Below are positions 44,945-56,759 of a stretch of 64,000 nt of DNA, piece after piece. The notes beneath the pieces are model-generated. The model was not told where the DNA came from. It made no database searches and saw nothing but the letters and a program-made list of their open reading frames with translations. The position numbers and the translations under genes are program-made. The stretch is from Amyloporia xantha. Lineage: Eukaryota > Basidiomycota > Agaricomycetes > Polyporales > Adustoporiaceae. Positions within the stretch are counted from its first letter, which is position 1, and each line of letters starts with the position of its first letter. The DNA lies in assembly GCA_036971615.1 (NCBI GenBank), contig JAYKKR010000004.1, positions 1,860,001 through 1,924,000 on the forward strand, given 5' to 3'.

Positions 44945-46784
44945 TCACATGACACTAATGCCCAGATAGCTGCAAGCACCAATAAGAGCACCTCCCACCA
45001 AGGTCACAATGGCAGCGCGGCGCAGATAAGTTTTCGCTGTGATGCTCCGTGCACCTATGATCCCTGCGGCGTCGATCGCGGCGATATCGTCGTCTGTCAG
45101 CTCTGTGACCGGCGTTGGGTGAGTTCCTGCCAGCGTAGGAAGCGGAGACTACGTACTGAGGTCGCCGGCAGCAAGGTACCCTTGGAGACGCTCCTTCTTG
45201 GTGCTCGATCTGTTGTCGATGCACAGGACGGGGTCAGACGTTTCACGCGATGGCCGGTCTCGATCAGACGTACGTGACGACGACGACACCCTTCGCCTTC
45301 GCCCAGGCGAGGAGGACCTGCCCAGGCTCGGCGTCTAGGCGATCAGCGATCTCTCGCAAGGGGGCATCAACGGCGCCGCCAGGCAGGTGGGTGATCGGAC
45401 TGCATGATGGGTCAATAAAGGTTACCACCAGTCGCGGTGCACACGCACATGAGAACGCTGTACGCTTCGCTGACGATGCCGTTTTCATTTCCGTAGTCAA
45501 CGATTGGCGCCTGGCTCTTGAGGACGTAGGGGTGGAAGAGAATCTGTAGCACGGATGCAGAGCGTGAGGCGAGCGATAGCCTGCGGTGAGAGTGGTATGT
45601 ACCTGGTTGGCAACCGGCTTGATCTTGGCCGAAGCGAGCAGCGTCTGCAGCTGCGGAACGTTGAAGTTGCTGACCCCGATGCTCCTGCATTAGGTGATCA
45701 GTATGACGGATGGAGTTGAGAGAACGAGCAGCGTACTTCGCGAGACCGGCAGACTGGATTGCCTCCATCTTCGCCCACGCAGTGGGGATGTCCGGAACAG
45801 CCAGCCGTGGGCTGTGAATCAGGTACAGGTCAACATAGTCGACACCCAGCTAAAGTAGTGGTCAGAAGTTAGCTTTCTTTCGAGCGACGCAAAACGTGAG
45901 GATATCCGGGAAATGGAAACTACGGGGACTACGGGGATTCAAGCACCATCGTTCTTGAATTGGAGTTCCGCCCCCCCCCCCCCGGAATCTCAGAACATTG
46001 TCTCGGTCCCGCCTGCACGCTCACCGCTCTCTGCAACACCATGAAGTGTGTTGGCGGTATCACAATAATAGAAATTTGAAGAAAGAGAAGTGGAAGCGTG
46101 GAAAAGCCAGGAGAAGACAGTTCTAGGGGCGGCGGGAAAGGCGGCGCAAGGGGCGGGAAGGCGCGCTGAGCAGCTGACCCCGATGAAGTAACTAGTGTGA
46201 GTACTGGCCGCGAGGGGGTCAGCGACATCAGCCGTGATGCCGCGACGTCGCCGCCGTAGGACCCCTTAGCCCTGTCGTACGAGGGTCCCCGCAGTTTTCA
46301 ATACCCAGCTGCAAAACGTACGTTTTTGAGACTGTTCTGGATAGAGGTCTCAACATCCAAACCATTCAGGCCGGAGTACTTGGTAGTGATGAAGATGTCT
46401 TCACGGGCCAAACCGCTCTGTGCGATGGCCGCACCGGCCTCTGTCTCGTTCCTGTACGACTGAGCGGTGTCTAAGAGGTCATCTGTGAGCAGAGTAAGGT
46501 AGCAGTGCGTGTGACGGGAGCCATACCGACATGATTGAAACCAACAGAGATTGCCTGATCGACCTTCTCCGTCGATTGCTGCCCGCCTCCCAGCGTCCAG
46601 GTCCCGAACGCAATGCTTGGGATGCTCTTCCCTGAATGAGTCCACGTCACCCGACGATTTCACGAAGTGCCAATGTGTATAGTAGGTGGTTTCGAGACAC
46701 CTCGATCAGCTGAATTGCCTTACCACCACGCGAGACCGATGTCGCTGACTTACCGTTGTTCAGCGTGATAGATTCCCAAGGCAT
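44945..46784 (-). CDS. Aldo-keto reductase with hydrophobic C-terminal tail
   Basis: NAD(P)H-dependent carbonyl reductase of the AKR superfamily. From 46784 the exons give MPWESITLNNG, AFGTWTLGGGQQSTEKVDQA, DTAQSYRNE (catalytic Asp and Tyr), EDIFITTKYSGLNG (catalytic Lys), VDYVDLYLIHSPR (catalytic His), SIGVSNFNVPQLQTLL, LFHPYV and GQVLLAWAKAKGVVVVTYV. Short introns separate most blocks; the one between NSLKN and LGVDYV is about 450 nt and contains an inverted-repeat element. After the barrel the last exon encodes ITAKTYLRRAAIVTLVGGAL and IGACSYLGISVM, a basic-then-hydrophobic end that could anchor the enzyme in a membrane. Such a tail is not part of the core AKR fold. Confidence 0.88.
45915..46299. 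mobile_element. MITE-like insertion in an aldo-keto reductase intron
   Basis: Ends are GGAAACTACGGGGAC (45915-45929) and the complement of GAAAACTGCGGGGAC (46285-46299), 13 of 15 matching. Inside is a 13-bp C run (45971-45983) and GC-rich sequence. It lies in the intron just before the exon starting VDYVDLYLIHSP. Target duplication unclear: ACCCAGCT flanks the whole intron insert at 45844-45851 and 46303-46310. Confidence 0.4.
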
Positions 46785-47306
46785 TTTGTTGACTATGAAA
46801 CGGGAGTAAATGGGAGTGGTGGAAGGCTAGTTGTGCGCAGCCCTTGATTATAAACACACGACGTCGAGGTCGATATGGATGGAGAAGGTTCTTGCCACGG
46901 CCTCGAACGCATGGCCATGGGAGGATTTAGGGATGCCGGTGCCTTGTCCGGATTTCTCTTGGGTGGGCGGCGTAGACGGCACTCCTGAGACGATAAGCTT
47001 CACAACATTCACCATGTTCACACCACATCGCGACGCGTGTGCACGTGCAAGCGCGACCTGGTCTTTCCCTCTCTTCCTGGGACCTGCACCTCCATCACCA
47101 GTCGAATGCTAGGTATCTAGCGAGCTGTCTTCATGAATGCTCTCATCTTGCACTTTCTACACCTCATGCTTGCTTACTGAGATCTTTCCGCTCGTTGAGC
47201 TCTTTCGAGCTTCGACATATCAGTTAACATCTACTGCATGATGATCGTTTCCAATCACTGCTTGCATTGCTTCGTATAACTGCTATCTATGGTGCATACG
47301 CGCTCT
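46785..47306. other. Intergenic region
   Basis: About 520 bp between the aldo-keto reductase start and the dioxygenase stop, both on the minus strand. It should contain the reductase promoter and the dioxygenase 3' UTR. Nothing else seen. Confidence 0.4.
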
Positions 47307-48877
47307 TCATTGGCTTTCACGGAACCCGAAAATTCTCTTCTTCTGACCGAGTGCCTCCCGTCTGGACTTGGAGTTAGGGTCGAAGTAAGGCTTCTCCCCT
47401 AGAGACACAACACGGTTCCCCTCCCGATACTGGTCGTAATCGCGCGTCACTATGAGCAAGTGATCAGTATTGTGTCACAGAGATCACTTGTGGTGTCGCG
47501 AACCGTTATGCAATGTCGACGAGTTCGCCCATATGGCGACATCGTTCCTAACAGTGAGCATAAAACGTAAGGCATCTAGCTCCTTGTCGAGACTGACTGT
47601 CTTACTTGTTCCATCTGAATCGAACTTGAAGGTCGTGATTCTCGGTGATCACCCGGTGCAGATATTCGAGAGTGCTGTCGGATTCGTCCTTGGTGAGCTC
47701 AAGAATACGTCTCGTGAAGCTAGCGACGGGACATTCGTAAGAACAATAACTCGTAAAGGTACGTGCAATAGGCTCACTTCCTGTTGACAAAGAGGCTTTT
47801 CCATCCCGTCACCGGATTGGTGCGAATGACAGGGTGCACAGCTTCGAGCGCGAGCCCTACGTTCTCTGGATTGCCACGAGGCTCCTCGTTGAGTGTCTCG
47901 CCCGACCTATTGGCTCTTATCAACATTTATTTGCGATCTATGCATGACAAGACCTTACGCTTTGCTGGCAAACTTGAACTGTCGCCCGTCATGCAGAGCG
48001 GTCAGGTCTTCGAGGTGCTTGGCGAATGCAGGGCTGAGCCTATCGTACGCTTCGTACCCGCTAGCCCAAATGGTGTCTCCGCCGATATCAGGAAGCGTGT
48101 GGACCTTCAGGATCGCGAAGTCCGAAGGTACAGGTTCAAAAGTGATGCTAACGACGGATTCAAGGGTGATGAGTCTTCACACGAAACACTAGCGACACTT
48201 CATCCACTCACTCTGAATGCCACTCCTTTGAGGCGAACTGGGAGATGTCCAGGTCGCTTTCGTATCTTTGCTTCCTTGATGACATCCTCGTGGTCAGTCA
48301 ACTTCACACAAGCAGTTGCTGTGCGCTCGTACTTGTCGTTCTTCGACGAGATGACGGAAATCTCGAGGCCCAGCTCAGAGGTCGGCTGCGTCGCGGGATG
48401 GATGTGCAACCCGGACTCCTTCGGCCTTCCCGACAGTATCCCAAGCTTGTTCCCGAGCTTAAGGAGGAACAATCTGAGTGAGTCGCGAAATGCATCGACA
48501 GAAGTCCACCCACGAGCTTCTGCTGTTCGATATCGATGTCCTGATTCCTGAAGAAGACGACGTTTCTACGAGAAACTGATCGCCCGGAGGGGTCGTCAGT
48601 GAGCACGGCCAGTCGTGTATACGCGAGATCGGCCTTCACCGATGATAGCCAGCTCCCTGATCAGCTCGTCTGCGTTCTCGGCCTTCAGCAGATCCGTTAG
48701 TTGGACGTTGGGGTATTCGCGCCCGATCACGGGCGTGAGATCGACGTGTTCATACTTGTCCAGCGCTCCTGTCGGGACCAGCGGCTCTGTCGATGCGCGC
48801 ACGGAGAGGGACAGGGGAGCACGAGCGTCAGTGGCCGTGGCCGTGGCCGTGGTTGTGGTTGTTGCGATGCTGGACAT
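47307..48877 (-). CDS. TauD/TfdA-family 2-oxoglutarate dioxygenase
   Basis: Fe(II)/2-oxoglutarate-dependent oxygenase, possibly acting on sulfonates or related acids. From 48877: a Thr-rich start, then KYEHVDLTPVIGREYPNVQL, SRRNVVFFRNQDIDIEQQKL, SGRPKESGLHIHPATQP and ISVISSKNDKY. An intron across the iron site joins EWHSD to ITFEPVPSD, restoring the HxD metal motif. Next come GYEAYDRLSPAFAKHLEDLT, NPVTGWKSLFVN, DESDSTLEYLHRVITENHDL, RNDVAIWANSSTLHNGS (distal His) and DYDQYREGNRVVSLGEKPYF, ending FGFRESQ. From my memory of the family this block is usually WDNRS; here it is WANSS. The final intron is near 47460. Substrate unknown. Confidence 0.87.
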
Positions 48878-51506
48878 GATGATATGGATTCAAATGCAAG
48901 ATCACCGAGCTTGCTGAACGGCTGGCCACTCTATTATATGTGAATATTCGTACCATGGCGAATCGCGAAAGCTTGGTGCGTCATAATCCTTATCTATTGC
49001 ACAAGCGCAGGTCAACATGTCGTCGAACGTTGCCACCATGGGCCTCAGGTTCATCGACCAGTGTATACCGTACCGTTAGGCTTGTGCGGTGCAATTCCCG
49101 GGCCGATAGACACGATCAAGGGCGTTATGGCAAGCTGACCGTCTCATTAGAACATCGATCCGCCAGACGTGCGTACTGCTTCTGTATGTCACCATATCAC
49201 GTCTTATGTGCGTCTCTGTTTTGGAAGACATGGAGGATACTGGATGGTTTTTTTTCATAAGAAATTTACGGACATTTCCAATCTGTAAGTAATGTAGCCA
49301 GACCCAGACAAGACTCGGTTCGATTTGAATATCGTTGAGCAGGAGACACTAGCGCTCGATCGCGCAGCTCAACGCGACGGGCGTCTATTGGTTCTCCTTC
49401 GGGCTTCCATCACGAAGTTTGACGCGATGCTACTTAGTAGCAAACTAACATTAGCCCTTCAGGCCATACGCCTTACTTTCTGTTGTGCACGGCATGTCTG
49501 ATCATGTTATTTTCATATATCAGCTCGCTCTCACTCAGGTCATTGATGCAAGCATTAATATTCCGGGTGTAGTCTAAGCAGGCGCGTCTCCGTTATGGAG
49601 TGCGACCCTTTATTTCTCAGAGCTTCTGATGATATTGCTATTCTCAGTTCGCCGGAGACAGTTTCAGTAGCTGGTAACACAGCTCCAATTGTAGTGAGTT
49701 ATTCCCCATGTTGCAGCGGATGGCTTGGAAATCATGAGTCATGACCATCGGTTCAGCCACTCTTAAGACTCGGTGTCCGCCGATCAAGGACAGGTTAGAG
49801 TGACACGGATTCTCTCATTTTGCGATTGAGTACATGTCCTCGAGAGTGGAGCGTTCACCGGTGAGTGCTGTCCTGTGACTGTCCCTCATGACTTTGATAT
49901 TTGGTGCACGGCAACAGTCGCAGTTGAGGCTCTCGCACTCCATAGTGTTGACTATATAACGTGTTCTGGAATAGGGCAGCTCGCTGCTTGTCCGTGAGTT
50001 ATGGCAACAACAGCTGTCGGTGTTTGATATGACAAACAGCGATTTTGTAGGATTCCGGTCATGTCGAAACTGTCTGTTCCTGATACCCTCTGGACACGTA
50101 CGTGAGAGCCGCGAACAGTTGCGCAGGTACCCAAATACTGTGACTATCAGTCTCAACGGTCGCACTTCTGTGCGGCGAATACATGATGGGATAGAAACAC
50201 CAGTCAATGTTGCGGAGAAGTCCAGTCTATGGGCGCGATATGCTGGAATGCGGGCACGATTCTTCTCCATGGCCACCGGACCTGCTGCAGCTACTCGGGG
50301 AGAGAAATGCATCCAGCAGCATTCAGCTTGATGAGATGCTCGCAATTTTTGAAGGTAGGAAATTCATTCCTGAACGTATGCAACAGATAGTACTAAGGCA
50401 TGTGCTGTAGGCGAGCGAGATTTTGCACCCTGGAAGTGTGATATATTTCATGTTATCCCACAATCGGTGGATATACTCTGAGTAGATGCATTGCTGGAAT
50501 CAGTATGCAATAATTGAGGACCCATAAAATGTCCTTGGAGTCGTTGTTGTTCAAAATGTATCTCGAAGCGCAAGGGCACTGAGCTGAAAGGAGATGAGTA
50601 TATTGGCGAACGCGGAGGTGGAGTAGCGCCGTGAGAGGAACTCGGCCGCGTCGTAATGAAACACACTGCGTTTGCCAGAGCAACCCCTCACATCATTGTT
50701 AGACGTCAATGTTCTCGCGAATGTCAACTGTCACCTTTAGGCGCCGTTGTGAGGCATATTCAGCCCGTTGAGTTCAGGTACGCAACTTATGCTTCAGCCT
50801 TCGCAAAAACCGGTTCGTACAATATTGAAATCTGGCGTCAATCATTCTTTCTATAATTCAGGAGACAGTACTCTTGTTCTGTAAGCAGACACCTACGACG
50901 AGAGCAGGACGATTACCATCGAGTATATCTTGATTCTTCTTGGATCATATCACATCGTCGAACTTTTGGCAGATTGATGCAGGCATGGATTCGCCGATCT
51001 TACGTGAAATGCGCTCAATTCAAATGTGTAGGTTACCGCGTGGTTTCAGTGGTTTAAATGGTTTCAGTGGTTTCAGTGGGTTTTCCAAAATGGTCTCTAA
51101 TGAACTAATAGAGTCTTTTACCTGGTACAAGCGCATTCTCTCCGCTGCGCTCTCACACAGCTAATTGCCATCCATCGAGGGCTAAGTATGTCACGCATGT
51201 CCGCTTCCTCCCCCGAGGTCTTGCGAGAATCGTGTCAACTCAATGCGACGATACAATATACATACCATGGCAATCGGGAATTTGGATCCAATATCAGTCA
51301 AAACCCTCCAGCGCTCCCAGGCTTCCCTCGCTTGTTTTCGTCATGCGGGGAACCATACAGGCTGGTGTGATGATCTCTGGGGCGCTCTGGGACGGTGGAC
51401 CCTAGAAATTGACGCGCGGTTGTTGCATTTATAGGAGCGATTCCCGTTCTTTTCGGTGTTGCATGTCATCCGGTCACTTTTGTGCACCTTTGAGCCACTT
51501 TTTAAC
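48878..51506. other. 2.6 kb stretch, possible decayed gene
   Basis: No clear gene. A plus-strand frame ending at 50410 (ECGHDSSPWPPDLLQLLGE, LDEMLAIFEGRKFIPERMQQ) looks like a genuine protein C terminus, but all three plus frames are open nearby and no upstream exon could be joined, so a decayed or unresolved gene is possible. 51043-51080 is a short (TTTCAGTGG)-type minisatellite. The right end should hold the reductase promoter. Confidence 0.35.
51043..51080 (+). repeat. 9-bp minisatellite (TTTCAGTGG-like)
   Basis: Three to four imperfect head-to-tail copies of TTTCAGTGG with one TTTAAATGG variant. Non-coding as far as can be judged. Confidence 0.7.
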
Positions 51507-53464
51507 ATGACCGCCATCACGAACGGGCGGCTTCTCTTCAATGAGATACCGACAGGCAAGTCGCTTCTCCCACTCCGAGTCCTTGCAGCTGGAAATCCTG
51601 ACGCGCACGATGCAACAGGCTTTCCGGAGCCGGGAAAAACTACCGTCTACGACATCTCCCAGACGATTAGTCTGGAGACTGTACCGCTCTATGGCGGCTT
51701 CCTCGTCAAGACCTTGGTGTTGTCCGTCGACCCATACCTGCGAGGCAAAATGAGAGATCCGAGCATAGTGAGCTACTCGGTATGTGCATCCTCCTGAAAA
51801 ACGAGATTGCAAAGTACTAAATGAGCCCTTCGATGGCGGGTCAGCCCGCTTTTGTGAAGGGGGATCCGTAAGTCTTAATCTATGTTTCTTTCGACCAGCC
51901 GTTTAGGCTTGCATACTTCCCCAGCACACGGCACCGTGCCGTGCGTACTAGTCTTCACATATCATCCCAGAGCTGTCGATCCGCAGTTGCAGTCGTCTCG
52001 TGCTCTGACCGCAGTCACCATGTCTACAGATGCTCCTCAATCAATTTTGATGGAAGCTGGGGTATCATGGACGTTAATTAGAAAAACCTCTTCCATGGTT
52101 CGGCGCTCGCGTTCTTATCTCTGACAAAGGTTTTCGGGCGACTTCATCCGCAGACGCGAACGCCAACGTAGATCTGACTATGCTCCATTTTGTATGCCAC
52201 AGAATCAGCAATTTTGGCGTGGGCGTCATCCTCCGCTCCGAGGACCCGTTCATCAAGTCTGGTGACCATGTCTATGGCATGTTTCGTGAGTGCCGCTCAT
52301 TGTCCCTTCTCCTTGCACCACACGTCTAACGGATTGCGCTCCGCACAGCGTTTCAGGAGTACTTCATCGCAAAGGATGCGAGCTCTGTGCGTGTATTGAA
52401 AAACGAGGAGAACCTTCCGTGGTCGGTATACGTTGGCGTGTGCGGTATGCCTGGTAAGGCTTTGCATGTTCTCGCGCAGGTGATGCACCAGTAATAATGG
52501 CGTCGTACTGCTGACCATCATAGGACAAACTGCGCACCACGGGTGGAACGAATTCGCGCATCCCAAGAAGGTATGATGGTGTATTTTTGTGGTGACCCTG
52601 AACAGTGACTTAGAAAGGCCGCGCAGGGGGACGTGGTTTTTGTCACGACGGGAGCTGGTCCGTTTGTTCCTAACTTGTAGCGGACTGGACCTAACTGATG
52701 TGGTGTACTGCCAGGTCCAGTCGGGGCGTCAGTCTAGCCTGTCTAGTCCTCTAGTACCACACATCCCCGAGCTGATTCTGTTCTCTGTTCTCCCGACTCC
52801 AGCACGGTGATACAACTCGCGAAAGCCGCAGGCCTGAAGGTCATCGGCTCCGCGGGCTCTGAGGAGAAGGTGGCGTTCATGAAATCCCTCGGTGCGGATG
52901 TCGTGTTCAACTACAGGACACGTAGCACGCTGGACGTGTTGAAGGAGGAGGGGCCGATCAATATGTGCGTTTTGATCTATTTTGCTGCGGGGTGGTCTTA
53001 CGTCTCTGTTTCACTTCATGGGCAGTTATTGGGACAATGTTGGCGGAGAGGCACTCGACGCAGCGCTAGAGGCTGCCGCGGTCGGTGCACGTTTCATCGT
53101 AAGTCACCTTACTCTGCGCCTCCTCTCAGCCCATGGCATAAAGGTCACCCGAGATCTCACCGCTCTCTTATGATGGTAGGAATGCGGGTACATAACCTCG
53201 TACAACGGCGGAGCGCCTGCCCACGTGAAGAACCTCCCGCTCATCTTCGGGAAGCAGCTCACGCTGCACGGGCTCTACGTTGCGCCGCTGTTGTGCAAGT
53301 ACTCGGACACGTTTTACGCAACGTTTCCACACATGGTCGCGCGCGGGGAGCTCCGGTATTCGGAGGACGTCACGAGGGGGCTTGAGCGTGCGGGGGAGGC
53401 GATTCTGGACGTGCAGATGGGGCGCAACCGGGGGAAGAGCGTCGTCGTTGTCGCGGAGGAGTGA
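51507..53464 (+). CDS. Medium-chain NADP-dependent alkenal/quinone reductase
   Basis: MDR-superfamily oxidoreductase of the leukotriene B4 12-hydroxydehydrogenase/alkenal double-bond reductase type, reducing activated C=C bonds with NADPH. The start at 51507 gives MTAITNGRLLFNEIPT. Blocks in order: GFPEPGKTTVYDISQTISLE, VLSVDPYLRGKMRDPS, ILRSEDPFIKSGDHVYGMF, FQEYFIAKDAS, PWSVYVGVCGMPG, DVVFVTTGAGPVGASV (nucleotide-binding loop), IQLAKAAGLKVIGSAGS, FWDNVGGEALDAALEAAAVG, GKQLTLHGLYV and a C-terminal VVVVAEE. No zinc-ligand Cys cluster, as expected. At least eight introns. The first, 51557-51619, uses a GC donor (ACAGgcaagt..acag); it is 63 nt and open in frame, so retention would also be tolerated. 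Confidence 0.9.
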
Positions 53465-54049
53465 GTGTCATGGCATGGTCGTGCGTCAGGGTGAGCTTAT
53501 ACAGGCGAGGTTTCGCCGTTGTTCCGAGTCTTGTTTACGAGTACTTGGAGATATTGGTGTACACGTCGTGGCTGTATATGCCACATCATGCCAGTGGTGA
53601 AGGATCGATTGAATCTCATCGTTGATATGCCAGGCTCTCTGTCGCTCTCGATGAAATTGCCCGGGGATCCGTCCGGCTCTACTGTTAGGGACTGCCAGTG
53701 TATTTACCTCGATCGGGTTTGTACATAAACCGTTCCGCCCCGGCCAGAGAAGCTATACAAGTACGTATATAATTGCAGTAGCTAAAGTGTATAGCTGACG
53801 CCGAACGTTTCATTACTCATGATTTTCTATGCGGAGGACTTGTGTGGTAGGCATCTTTTGAGGGTCTTTCAAACCACTGGCGGTGCGCTGTCTTTCGAAT
53901 CCAAGACAGAGTGATCCCCCACTTCGGTGAAGGCGACTCGCTCAGACAACTGGTATAACGGCTCCGTCGCAAGAGTATAGCGTACTGCAGAGCAGAACCC
54001 ACGCATAACTTCCGGACCTGCTGCTAGTAATGTCAAGAGATGACGCGGA
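53465..54049. other. Intergenic region between the reductase and FunK1 copy A
   Basis: Contains the reductase 3' UTR and whatever replaced the 3' part of kinase copy A. Homology between A and C stops at about 54050; sequence to the left shows no kinase remnants. Confidence 0.4.
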
Positions 54050-56335
54050 ATACATGCCCGAGCATGCATTTCTCGGGTCGTATACGGCACAGAACCATGC
54101 AAGGACGAAGAATAATGATTCTATATCGAACCGATAGCGATGAGGAGGCGCATGACCTGCCCGGAGGAGGTCAAGAGCCAAAAGGCCCAGTTAGTACCTG
54201 TACGATGCCTTGCTCTGCAGCGCAACTCTACAACAAGGTCCCTTTCATCACCTTCAGCATTTTAACCATCCTTGACGCTAGATTTTGCCTTGTCTTCACT
54301 CGCATCGGCACCTCCACTGTCTTTCCTGCCTTCCTCGACACCCCATTCGGAATCTGCATCCGACTGGTACGCAGCTGCTTCTTCTTTGTGACTCAACTCC
54401 ATCGCAAGGTCACAGTCACACAGGACGCCGAAAGTACGACCATCTTGTCTGTAGAACATGATGTTATTCACACTGATATCACGATGAAGAATATTTGACA
54501 TTTCCCATACCCAGTGATGAGCTGATGTTCACATCAAATCAACTCGCTGTACGACGAGAAGCACAAATGGTCTAACAACTCACCACGGACGACATCAAGG
54601 AAGATGCCTTTGAATTCGTCGGGGCTATCCACTTCCTCCAGGCGTTCATATTTCTTGAGCACCATCGTGCGGAAGACGCATAGCTCATAGTCCAAGAGGT
54701 CTTCCATAAAGGCCCTCGGAAGCGACATCTCTTCCATTGTGCGACTTATTGAACATTTGAGTTCAACGACATACTTCAGGCACTGCGGCTTCTTTTCACT
54801 GAGGCAGGATCGGACAGCCCGGATAAGGTTGTCCTCTGCATCACGGCTAGCCGGCGGCCACGCCACCTTTGCCACCAGATCTTCGTGTCCAAAGCGTGCC
54901 GCAAGCTGGGGAGTCGTCTTGAGAGGCACGATGGTCGTGCCTCGTCCGATGGCACCGAAGTCCGTGTCGATCTTTCGTGTAGGATCAATGAGGAACTCCA
55001 CATCCTCGAGTACTTTCCCCTGATTGTGTCTCGCGGCCACATCCTCCGACGATTCGCCCTGATCGACATCCATAGGGATCGGAAACACCAGCTTGGCACC
55101 GTTGTAGTTGTCGAACGAGGTCGATGGAAATTTGAGAAACGGCAACACGCCCATTCTCGCGAGATCTGCGCCACCCATCGCGGATACGACGAGGAGGAGC
55201 TTCTCTGGTTCGACGAGAAAATTGAACGGCCTGGATGTGACGAGCCCCATTATATCCGCATACCAAAGTTTAATTGTAAATTCCTCGATCAAGAGACCCG
55301 TTGCGTAGCATCGGACTCCATGAGACATCATTTCGTTGATGAACTTTGCTGACTGCACTTCGTCAATGGTCAATGAGACTAGCGAATCATCTACTGGAGA
55401 AGCCGTAGCTGCGGGAGTATCTAAACTTAAACGGGGCCTTTTTCGAGGAGGACTGGCTACCTCGGATACGCTTGGTGACTGCTTGCGTTTTCGACCTGAT
55501 ACGCTCGCATCACGCGGAGTAGAGCATTGCTGAATTGACAGAATATCCGACCCCAGAGGTGTGGGCAATTGCTATAGCGTTCCTTTAGAGTTATTATACC
55601 AGAGTGATATGCGAACCTGCGAACCTGCAGCAGCTTCTGGACGTCAATGTGTATATCGATCATGTGTGTCTCTAGCGTGGCTTCTTTTTTTACATCGCCA
55701 TACGCAATATACCAGTCCCAATCATAACGTTGAGTATCCTGGACAGTGCTGAATACAAGGTCTGGTCTAGAATTGGCATACTTACCGTCCATTCTGCGAT
55801 CTTTCGTGTCGATCATGTGTGCATCGATTGCACGGAGGCGAGTACCATCGTTAAGAGATTGATGTGGGAGTATAATGGAACCGGGGTAAACCTGGGTGAG
55901 CAGGCTCTCGATTATGGTCACCAGAGGATTACGCGAAGACCTCTCAGTAGCTTTGGAGTATTGATTGACTGCGTTAGATGGCAATGAGTATTCGCGTTTG
56001 GGTAGATACGCTGGCTCGTAATTCCAGACCGCGCGAACAAAATCCAGAACAGGAAATTCGCGGTGGATATTTGCATGGAATTCAGCCTGAACATACTCCT
56101 GGACGGCATCGGCGATGACCCTCTTGGACGTAGTAGTGCGGCCTTTATATTTCAACTTGAGAGGAAAATGCGTCAACGTGTGTGGGAAGCGATGAAGTGT
56201 TACCGGAAGTCGGAAAGAGTTTTCCGTTGGTGTTGACTGCGCCTTCGGAATTAACGGCACAAGAGGTGTAATACCGTCAGCGAGGTTCTCGTCGAATTTC
56301 GCGTGAGCAGAGAATGGGCAGAGATATGCGCACAT
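54050..56335 (-). pseudogene. FunK1 kinase copy A, C-lobe disrupted
   Basis: Inverted paralog of copy C. Exon 1 from 56335 reads MCAYLCPF, PLVPLIPKAQSTPTE, HREFPVLDFVRAVWNYEP, TIIESLLTQVYPG. The large second exon (about 54590-55540) holds KRKQSPSVSEVASPPRKR, AKFINEMMSHGVRCYATGLL, GRGTTIVPLKTTPQLAARFG and FKGIFLDVVRG. After an intron comes the catalytic segment NILHRDISVNNIMFYRQDG, then LCDCDLAMELSHKEE, so the usual DWD/DFG position reads DCD. Relative to C there is a 2-nt gain near 54190 and a 1-nt loss near 54073. Homology then ends at about 54050, before the C-terminal 120 residues found in C. Probably a pseudogene or truncated kinase. Confidence 0.75.
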
Positions 56336-56759
56336 TGAGTCTGAATGAGTGTTGCAGCGGGTAAGTATCCAGAAGGGAGGCTACAAGAAAGCTACTTGCC
56401 CGCTATGCGAGCAACTGTGGCCTCAACGCGTCTCCTAGCTCCCACGTGACCGTGGCCAGTCACCAATTCAGATCACCGACGATCTGATGGGATCTGCAAT
56501 CGGGGCCGCCGAAATCCAACGCGTCCTGCCCTACTCAACGCCTTGTTCAACATCACGCGACTCAGTCCACACTCGCATCCGGGTATCACCCCAATTCATC
56601 GACTTGACTCAGGCAGCCACGCCTTACAATCTAAACTCAGACCATCACAACCATTGTTCTTTCTTGATTCTTCACCCGCGGCCACACATCCAAGCCACGC
56701 CTCGAAAAGTAGAAATATAAGGTGCGTGAGATGGATTCGTCATTCAACCATCCCTGATC
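56336..56759. promoter_or_regulatory. Divergent promoter of FunK1 copies A and B
   Basis: A 424-bp gap between the two start codons. A TATA-like AAATATAA lies at 56713-56720, about 40 bp before the ATG of B. No other site can be supported. Confidence 0.4.

Noticed and set aside
45929..46228. Hydrophobic minus-strand frame in the reductase intron
   Set aside because: Lies inside the inverted-repeat insert, contains the poly-C run, and interrupts the reductase catalytic region; intronic.
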